Shown: in pieces, positions 58,399 through 64,000 of the stretch
Numbering within the stretch: position 1 is the stretch's first letter
Layout of the letters: each line of letters begins with the position of its first letter
Program-made: the position numbers and the translations under genes
Source of the DNA: a virus
Virus record (IMG/VR): IMGVR_UViG_3300042558_004148
Span: 309,486 to 373,485 of that record
DNA: 64,000 nt
Strand: one strand, 5' to 3'
Notes under the pieces: generated by a model
What the model was told of the DNA's origin: nothing
Seen by the model: the letters and a program-made list of their open reading frames with translations, nothing else
The model's database searches: none

Positions 58399-59328
58399 TT
58401 GAAAGAAGGAATTCCTAGAAAAGTAATAAGGGGAAGACAAACTATAGATGCTGATAAAATCAGAATAGCTCCTACACCTAGACAGGAGGTAAAGGATATA
58501 GTTAATTCTAAAGATAAGATACCGGAGCTTGTTAGTGTTCCATCAACATCATTTGTTCCTAGCACTAGCGGGGAGGGAATACTCGGAATAGGATTACTTA
58601 AGCCCAGACCACAGATAAGAGAAATATATCCAACCGATGTAGTTTCATCTGCTAATATTCCTATAATAAATAAACCTGTTACCTACTCATATTTTTTCAT
58701 TAAATATGATAATATGAATGTTCAATTAGGCATAGAGGGAAAATTATTAGCTTTTGCTGTTGTCATTACTCTAAGCCCAATGAGTGTTAAAACGTGTTCT
58801 GAGCTTTTGGGTATGTCCGACACTAAGATAACACCATTAACTAAGGATCAATATACTAACGATTCATTTTCACATCCAAAATATGTTAATGATTCAGGTA
58901 CACCACTTCAAATAAGATATTCTGAAATAACTATTCTTGTACAGGTCACCCCAGGAAGGCTGGACAACATACCAATTGGATATCCAGATTTTGATTCAAC
59001 ACCAGACGGGGTAACAAGCAGAAAAGGACCTATACCAACCCCACCATATACCGATTTTATAAGCTCCACTGGTGCAACATCCAGTGTTTCTATAATTCCT
59101 GGAGGTACTGTTGCATTTATAGATAACTCAGTTAGAAGCCCTTGGCAGTTTGCACCAACCGGATGGAATTGGCAATTTGGACCTAGCGCAAATCCAACGG
59201 GAAGTACCGCTCAGAATCCAATAGTTGCTTATGGTGCCACTGGAAATTATACTGTTACTTTAACAGCTTCTAATTCTGCAGGATCCACAGCAAAAACAAA
59301 AAATAACTTTGTGATAGTAACAAATTAA
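58399..59328 (+). CDS. Virion protein with C-terminal PKD domain
   Basis: 309 residues from a TTG start (no ATG in frame upstream). Residues 1-75 are Pro/charge-rich and flexible. The middle is beta-rich (VTYSYFFIKYDNMNVQLGI). The last 85 form a PKD/Ig-like domain (GGTVAFIDNSVRSP, NWQFGPSANP, YGATGNYTVTLTASNSAGS). PKD domains decorate capsids and tails and can bind glycans. The three-base gap to the next gene suggests joint expression. Confidence 0.72.
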   Translation: MKEGIPRKVIRGRQTIDADKIRIAPTPRQEVKDIVNSKDKIPELVSVPSTSFVPSTSGEGILGIGLLKPRPQIREIYPTDVVSSANIPIINKPVTYSYFFIKYDNMNVQLGIEGKLLAFAVVITLSPMSVKTCSELLGMSDTKITPLTKDQYTNDSFSHPKYVNDSGTPLQIRYSEITILVQVTPGRLDNIPIGYPDFDSTPDGVTSRKGPIPTPPYTDFISSTGATSSVSIIPGGTVAFIDNSVRSPWQFAPTGWNWQFGPSANPTGSTAQNPIVAYGATGNYTVTLTASNSAGSTAKTKNNFVIVTN

Positions 59329-59330
59329 CT

Positions 59331-60077
59331 ATGTCAGGATTTTTAGAAAAATATAACACGGATGATGTATTTTTAAGAGGTGTAATTATGGGTCTGATAA
59401 GATCTTTTAATGATAAGCTAACTTATATACAAGTAAATGATAAACAGGAAGTTTTAGAGGTCTTTGTTCCTTTCTTTTATTCAATGACCGGTGATGAATC
59501 TTTTTTACAAGATTTCTTTATAGAATACAAGGAATGTCTAACGGATAAAACTATTGCCGAGGGTAACTATGATGTACTTCCTAGAGGTATAGTTACCATG
59601 CAATCATCTGAAATTAATACGGGAGGTCTAGGTAATAAATTTACCAGGATGACATACGCTAAAGAATCCCTTGAGGGCGAGATGAAAACATATTCATCAT
59701 ATACAAATTCTGTACCTCTTAATTTATCATTTAACGTTGCTATGAAGGTCGACACTATGCTCGATGCATTTAAGATATATCAATCAGTTATATCAACTTT
59801 TTATAAAACATACACATATAGTTTTGAGTATCAGGGATTCAGAATACCCGTTCAGGTTGGATTTCCGGAAAGTTATGAAATCAATAAGCAATTAGAATTT
59901 AGTTATGCCAGTAACGATTATATACAATTTAATTTTTCGGTTGCTATGGAGACATATTTTCCAGAGAAGGATTTATCAACTGAAAGATTTAGAGGTAATC
60001 TTATGCAAGCTGGTATAAAAATGAATGAGGTTATTAGTAAAAAATCTATAGATTCTGAAAATAGAGAGATTTTATAA
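59331..60077 (+). CDS. Virion protein, possibly neck/tail-terminator type
   Basis: 248 residues. PLNLSFNVAMKVDTMLDAFKIYQSVI and FRIPVQVGFPESYEINKQ, then a strand ending AMETYFPEKD, resemble the fold pattern of T4 gp13/gp15-like neck and sheath-terminator proteins (two-layer sheet with a long helix). I am not sure of the family. A structural role is supported by neighbours. Confidence 0.5.
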   Translation: MSGFLEKYNTDDVFLRGVIMGLIRSFNDKLTYIQVNDKQEVLEVFVPFFYSMTGDESFLQDFFIEYKECLTDKTIAEGNYDVLPRGIVTMQSSEINTGGLGNKFTRMTYAKESLEGEMKTYSSYTNSVPLNLSFNVAMKVDTMLDAFKIYQSVISTFYKTYTYSFEYQGFRIPVQVGFPESYEINKQLEFSYASNDYIQFNFSVAMETYFPEKDLSTERFRGNLMQAGIKMNEVISKKSIDSENREIL

Positions 60078-60170
60078 ACTGCATTCAATACTTTTTTTGG
60101 AGTAAATATTAGTAATATTGAACATATCCGGAAAAGGATATAATATCAGGTAGATTAGTATTTTGGAAAT

Positions 60171-60180
60171 GAATATATAC
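60171..60180 (+). promoter_or_regulatory. GATATATA-class promoter box
   Basis: GAATATATAC, 19 bases before the GTG start at 60200. Confidence 0.4.
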
Positions 60181-60199
60181 ACTAAAGAATTATTAAAAA

Positions 60200-60493
60200 G
60201 TGGCTTCCAATTACGATATAAATTTACTCCCATTAACATCTAGAATAATAGATGGTAGTAACAGCCAGACTGAAGATCAGCTTTATTTCGTTGGTACTGG
60301 TAAAAATTATGTTAAGAAATCAGATTCAGGTGCATCCATAGAGGTTAAAGCATCTGGTAATTTCTATAGCAACACTAACCCGGTGGGTGATTCATTTAGA
60401 GATATATTGGATGGTGGTGACTCAGGTGATAGTTCGCAATTTATTGCACCTATTGTCGGCGGTGTATTTCCTGCAAGAAAAAATGGAATATAA
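60200..60493 (+). CDS. Small virion-type hypothetical protein (GTG start)
   Basis: 97 residues from GTG (MASNYDINLLPLTSRII). The ending IAPIVGGVFPARKNGI and a beta-rich body fit a small baseplate or fibre-base protein. A competing ATG at 60169 is out of frame and gives only 24 codons. Function unknown. Confidence 0.55.
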   Translation: MASNYDINLLPLTSRIIDGSNSQTEDQLYFVGTGKNYVKKSDSGASIEVKASGNFYSNTNPVGDSFRDILDGGDSGDSSQFIAPIVGGVFPARKNGI

Positions 60494-60507
60494 AAAAATA
60501 GAATAAA

Positions 60508-61296
60508 ATGGCATTTAGAATACAAATAAGAAGAGACGTAGCTCTTAAATGGTCTATAAACAATCCTATTTTATTGGATGGTGAAATTGGATACGAAACG
60601 GATACCACCTATATAAAAATAGGAGATGGAACAACATACTGGAATGACCTATCTTATTGGACAGGTGGAGTTACTGGTGCTGGTTTAATAGTTAAAAAAG
60701 GTGGTGCTACGATACTATCACCGACAAATACTATTAACTTCAGCGACGATTTTAATGTTAGTGTTACAACATCAACGGAAGCTACAGTATCTCTGGCTAA
60801 TGGAGCTGGAGGATCTAGTTCATTTAATATATTTGTTAATGGGGAAGGAGTTACCGGTGCTACTGGTTTAGATTTTAACGGATTTGGATTAACTGCTAGC
60901 GATAAGTTTGTTACTTTAACACCTTATTATACTCCATATTTTTCAGTTAGCCTTGAACTAAATGGATCTGACTTTAGCCAATTTACTAGTAGTAGAGGAC
61001 CTGATGGAGAGCCTTTAACTGGACCAAGTTGGAATTATAGCCTTACTAATTCAGGTAATAATATAACAATTACCCATAATGAGGGAACATCACCTATGAG
61101 TCTAGCTACACATGCTACCAATGCTTCTAATATATTTATTAAATCCCCGGTGGGTACTTCACCTGCACAGTTTACATTAGCTAGTAACCCAACCAAAAAT
61201 GCTTTCACCGTATATGGTGTAAATAGTTCAAATACCGGTGCAGCGAGTAGCTCGGGTACGGTAGATATCGTTTGGGCTTTTGGTTTGACCCTTTAA
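60508..61296 (+). CDS. Tail-fibre-type protein with Mtd_N-type head
   Basis: 262 residues. The head at 1-50 (FRIQIRRDVALKWSINNPILL, GEIGYETDTTYIKIGDGTTYW) is paralogous to those at 33034 and 33822. No collagen-like block; instead a beta-rich shaft and tip (NIFVNGEGVTGATGLDFNG, FTVYGVNSSNTGAAS, VDIVWAFGLTL). Probably a fibre or baseplate attachment protein next to the giant fibre gene. Confidence 0.75.
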   Translation: MAFRIQIRRDVALKWSINNPILLDGEIGYETDTTYIKIGDGTTYWNDLSYWTGGVTGAGLIVKKGGATILSPTNTINFSDDFNVSVTTSTEATVSLANGAGGSSSFNIFVNGEGVTGATGLDFNGFGLTASDKFVTLTPYYTPYFSVSLELNGSDFSQFTSSRGPDGEPLTGPSWNYSLTNSGNNITITHNEGTSPMSLATHATNASNIFIKSPVGTSPAQFTLASNPTKNAFTVYGVNSSNTGAASSSGTVDIVWAFGLTL

Positions 61297-61352
61297 TAAA
61301 TAATATATGGCTAATTTTTTTAGACCTTTAATAGACAATATAAAACTGATAA

Positions 61353-64000
61353 ATGGATTTTGATAGATCTTTAATATTACCACCTAAATTAATCACTGGA
61401 TATGCTATATCAGGAGGAGCTTCTGTTAACCAGACATATAGTGATGTAACCAGTCCTTATTATGGAACTGCATATAGATGGAATGTTAATCTAAGAGTAA
61501 ATATACAGCAGCATTCCAATCCAAATACTCCTACTCCATATGTTTACAGAGCAGCGGATTTATCTGCAGGAATGTGGATAGGTCAGATTAATGGATATAC
61601 ATATCAGATTATAGATATAGTTTCGGTTAGTGGCGATTCAAATTTAACTGTTATATTAGAAGATACGGATTTTCTAAATCTTATAACTTCACCAGATCAG
61701 ATAGGTACAAATGCTCCTTTAGAGGATTCACCTATAATTATATTCGACCTAGATGATAATGGTGATCCTATAATAAATCCTATACAGCTACAGAGTAGTA
61801 AACTTCCGGATTACACATACTGGCTCCATGACATACAGTCTAGATTTAAGTTTAGAAATTATTATCAGAAGTTTTTCTATATAAACCCAGGTGACAACAC
61901 TACTGGATTAACTGGTGGTGATCCTGTTTATCTTTCGACTGATTCAACTTTTGTTAAGGTTACGTCCACATCTCAATTAGAGGTTGATAAATTATTTGGG
62001 TATGTTTCAGGTGGTAATCTACCTTATCCCGGACATCTAACTGTAATGCCTTCTGGTAAGTACGTTAGTGATTTACCTAATCTTCCTGGTCCTACTGGTA
62101 GCGTTCTTTATCTTGATACTGTAAATGGCGTTAATAATTTAAGTAATACTGCACCTGCCACTGGTCCAGTTAAACCAGTTTATATAAAGATAAGTGATAA
62201 TAGTGCTATATTAATAAGTTCTGGTGGAGGATCTGGATCTGGCTCTGGTGATTTACCAATATATGGAACATCCGGTGAAATAATTAGCACAGGAGCTACA
62301 GGATTACAATTTTCTGGAGATGGCATAGATTCTATAACAAATATCGATAATTATGTCACTGTATCAATAAATGGTGGATCATCAGGAACTTCAGGTACTA
62401 ATGGAACCGATGGAACTTCAGGTACTAATGGAACCGATGGAACATCGGGTACTAGTGGTACTAATGGAACATCAGGTACTAGTGGTACTAATGGAACATC
62501 TGGAACCAATGGAACATCGGGAACCAATGGTACTAACGGAACTTCAGGAACCAATGGTACTAACGGAACTTCAGGAACCAATGGTACTAATGGATCTTCA
62601 GGAACCGATGGAACATCAGGTACTAACGGTACTAATGGAACTTCGGGTACTAACGGATCATCAGGAACCGATGGTACCAGTGGATTAAGTGGTGCGTCGG
62701 GTACCAGTGGAACTTCAGGTACTAATGGAACATCAGGTACTAACGGTACTAATGGATCTTCAGGAACCGATGGAACATCAGGTACTAATGGTACTAATGG
62801 AACATCAGGAACCGATGGTACTAACGGATCTTCAGGAACTGATGGAACATCAGGTACTAACGGATCTTCAGGAACTGATGGAACATCAGGTACTAATGGA
62901 ACATCAGGAACCGATGGTACTAACGGATCTTCAGGAACCAATGGTACTGATGGAACAAGTGGTACTGATGGAACAAGTGGATCTTCAGGAACCAATGGTA
63001 CTGATGGAACAAGTGGAACCGATGGAACAAGTGGAACCGATGGAACAAGTGGAACCGATGGAACATCAGGTACTGATGGAACAAGTGGAACCGATGGGAC
63101 TTCTGGTACCGATGGAACAAGTGGAACCTCAGGAACTGATGGAACATCTGGAACCTCAGGAACTGATGGAACCTCAGGAACTGATGGAACAAGTGGAACT
63201 GATGGAACAAGTGGAACTGATGGAACAAGTGGTACTGATGGAACAAGTGGTACTGATGGAACAAGTGGAACCGATGGGACTTCTGGTACCGATGGAACAA
63301 GTGGAACCTCAGGAACTGATGGAACATCTGGAACCTCAGGAACTGATGGAACCTCAGGAACTGATGGAACAAGTGGAACTGATGGAACAAGTGGAACTGA
63401 TGGAACAAGTGGTACTGATGGAACAAGTGGAACCGACGGAACTTCGGGAACAAGTGGTACTGACGGAACCTCTGGAACAAGCGGTACTGATGGAACTTCA
63501 GGTACTGATGGAACAAGTGGTACTGATGGAACAAGTGGTACTGATGGAACAAGTGGTACTGATGGAACTTCTGGAACAAGTGGTACCGATGGAACAAGCG
63601 GAACCGATGGAACAAGCGGAACCTCAGGCACTGACGGAACAAGCGGAACTTCAGGTACTGATGGAACTTCTGGAACAAGTGGTACTGATGGAACTTCAGG
63701 TACTGATGGAACTTCAGGTACTGATGGAACTTCAGGTACCGATGGAACAAGCGGAACAAGTGGTACCGATGGAACTTCTGGAACAAGTGGTACTGATGGA
63801 ACTTCTGGAACAAGTGGTACTGATGGAACTTCAGGTACCGATGGAACAAGCGGAACTTCAGGTACTGATGGAACTTCAGGTACTGATGGAACTTCAGGTA
63901 CCGATGGAACAAGCGGAACAAGTGGTACCGATGGAACTTCTGGAACAAGTGGTACTGATGGAACTTCTGGAACAAGTGGTACTGATGGAACTTCAGGTAC
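61353..64000 (+). CDS. Giant tail fibre with Gly-Thr-X repeats (partial, runs off the window)
   Basis: An open frame from the ATG at 61353 to the window end, at least 882 codons. The first 340 or so residues are ordinary beta-rich virion sequence (MDFDRSLILPPKLITGYAIS start; YWLHDIQSRFKFRNYYQKFF). From about 62371 the protein is an unbroken Gly-x-y chain, about 540 residues of GTS, GTD and GTN triplets. The tip is outside the window. Collagen-like repeats form long trimeric shafts. Thr in nearly every triplet makes it an obvious candidate acceptor for O-glycans from the phage glycan island (inference). An 18-codon ORF (61307-61363) overlaps the start. Confidence 0.88.
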   Translation, partial: MDFDRSLILPPKLITGYAISGGASVNQTYSDVTSPYYGTAYRWNVNLRVNIQQHSNPNTPTPYVYRAADLSAGMWIGQINGYTYQIIDIVSVSGDSNLTVILEDTDFLNLITSPDQIGTNAPLEDSPIIIFDLDDNGDPIINPIQLQSSKLPDYTYWLHDIQSRFKFRNYYQKFFYINPGDNTTGLTGGDPVYLSTDSTFVKVTSTSQLEVDKLFGYVSGGNLPYPGHLTVMPSGKYVSDLPNLPGPTGSVLYLDTVNGVNNLSNTAPATGPVKPVYIKISDNSAILISSGGGSGSGSGDLPIYGTSGEIISTGATGLQFSGDGIDSITNIDNYVTVSINGGSSGTSGTNGTDGTSGTNGTDGTSGTSGTNGTSGTSGTNGTSGTNGTSGTNGTNGTSGTNGTNGTSGTNGTNGSSGTDGTSGTNGTNGTSGTNGSSGTDGTSGLSGASGTSGTSGTNGTSGTNGTNGSSGTDGTSGTNGTNGTSGTDGTNGSSGTDGTSGTNGSSGTDGTSGTNGTSGTDGTNGSSGTNGTDGTSGTDGTSGSSGTNGTDGTSGTDGTSGTDGTSGTDGTSGTDGTSGTDGTSGTDGTSGTSGTDGTSGTSGTDGTSGTDGTSGTDGTSGTDGTSGTDGTSGTDGTSGTDGTSGTDGTSGTSGTDGTSGTSGTDGTSGTDGTSGTDGTSGTDGTSGTDGTSGTDGTSGTSGTDGTSGTSGTDGTSGTDGTSGTDGTSGTDGTSGTDGTSGTSGTDGTSGTDGTSGTSGTDGTSGTSGTDGTSGTSGTDGTSGTDGTSGTDGTSGTDGTSGTSGTDGTSGTSGTDGTSGTSGTDGTSGTDGTSGTSGTDGTSGTDGTSGTDGTSGTSGTDGTSGTSGTDGTSGTSGTDGTSG
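62371..64000 (+). repeat. Gly-Thr-Ser/Asp/Asn coding repeat array
   Basis: 9-base and 18-base units of the type GGAACTTCAGGTACTGAT are repeated to the window end with synonymous variation. Larger duplications are layered on top: a 180-base unit (63071-63250 repeated at 63251-63430) and a roughly 162-base unit near the end. Confidence 0.93.
63071..63430 (+). repeat. Perfect 180-base tandem duplication in the fibre gene
   Basis: 63071-63250 and 63251-63430 are identical as far as I can read, 60 codons each, in frame. Identity at synonymous positions means the duplication is very recent, or possibly an assembly artefact. Confidence 0.85.

Noticed and set aside
61307-61363. 18-codon ORF (MANFFRPLID) just before the giant fibre
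   Set aside because: Could be a start of the fibre followed by a frameshift, but the fibre has its own ATG at 61353 and no slippery site is convincing, so not annotated as a gene.
62351-63975. Long minus-strand ORFs (PxVPxVP and FHQYH-type repeats) opposite the fibre
   Set aside because: They are the reverse reading of a 9/18-base repeat and stay open only because the repeat has no stops. The plus frame continues a normal protein upstream.

Overview
The window looks like part of a very large, T4-related contractile-tailed phage infecting a Bacteroidetes (probably Flavobacteriia-like) host. T4-type signs are a uvsX-orf-gp41-orf-gp47-gp46 replication/recombination block, packaged-protein N-terminal tags ending in [L/I]-x-E like those cut by T4 prohead protease, Mtd_N-type fibre genes and a large tRNA array. 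Host signs are a sigma factor starting MRQFKI like Bacteroidetes RpoD, promoters with the Bacteroidetes -7 box TAnnTTTG, A-rich start contexts without Shine-Dalgarno sites, signal peptides ending YAQ/FSQ, and a type IX secretion sorting domain.

Layout. 1-14250: mostly small virion or packaged proteins sharing an N-terminal tag, the sigma factor, an ejected-type peptidoglycan-binding protein, two secreted CAP-type proteins, a YkuK-type RNase H-fold protein, a three-gene tRNA cluster and a LamG fibre. 14280-25600: a tRNA array in blocks. I count 32 canonical tRNAs in the whole window and nine tRNA-like genes that are interrupted or damaged. Between them lie nested hairpin RNAs, two homing-type endonucleases, a GatB/YqeY protein and small ORFs. 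25660-33000: a cell-surface module with a T9SS-sorted cohesin/dockerin-like protein, holin-like membrane proteins, CsgG-like lipoproteins, an outer-membrane protein and a C-type lectin with nested domains. 33000-35400: collagen-like fibres. 35500-37600: a ClpC-like AAA+ protein. 37880-48680: a glycan island (GDP-fucose synthesis, fucosyltransferase, UDP-galactopyranose mutase, galactosyltransferase and other glycosyltransferases, FkbM methyltransferases). 48760-52100: packaged-type proteins ending with a T4 Alt-like ADP-ribosyltransferase candidate. 52300-58360: replication/recombination. 58400-64000: virion proteins and a giant Gly-Thr-X fibre that runs off the end.

The most striking system is the control of the tRNA array. 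Two blocks each begin promoter - short leader ORF - intrinsic terminator - tRNAs. Leader 1 (42 aa) contains every amino acid served by its block (F K P A W Q I N G M V Y) and has no L, S, R, C or H. Leader 2 (33 aa) is dominated by L, S, T, C and H, exactly the five isotypes of its block. In both, a sequence in the last codons can pair with the 5' arm of the terminator. This has the layout of ribosome-mediated attenuation in which the phage senses shortage of particular charged tRNAs and then makes those tRNAs.

Two promoter classes can be read directly. Ten sites fit T-rich/A-n-CCG-N15-TTTG with an exact 15-base spacer; they precede the sigma factor, tRNA blocks, ClpC and secreted CAP proteins. 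About a dozen GATATATAG-like boxes lie mostly 13-34 bases before virion, packaged and endonuclease genes and may be the late promoter. All functional calls come from reading the sequence alone.
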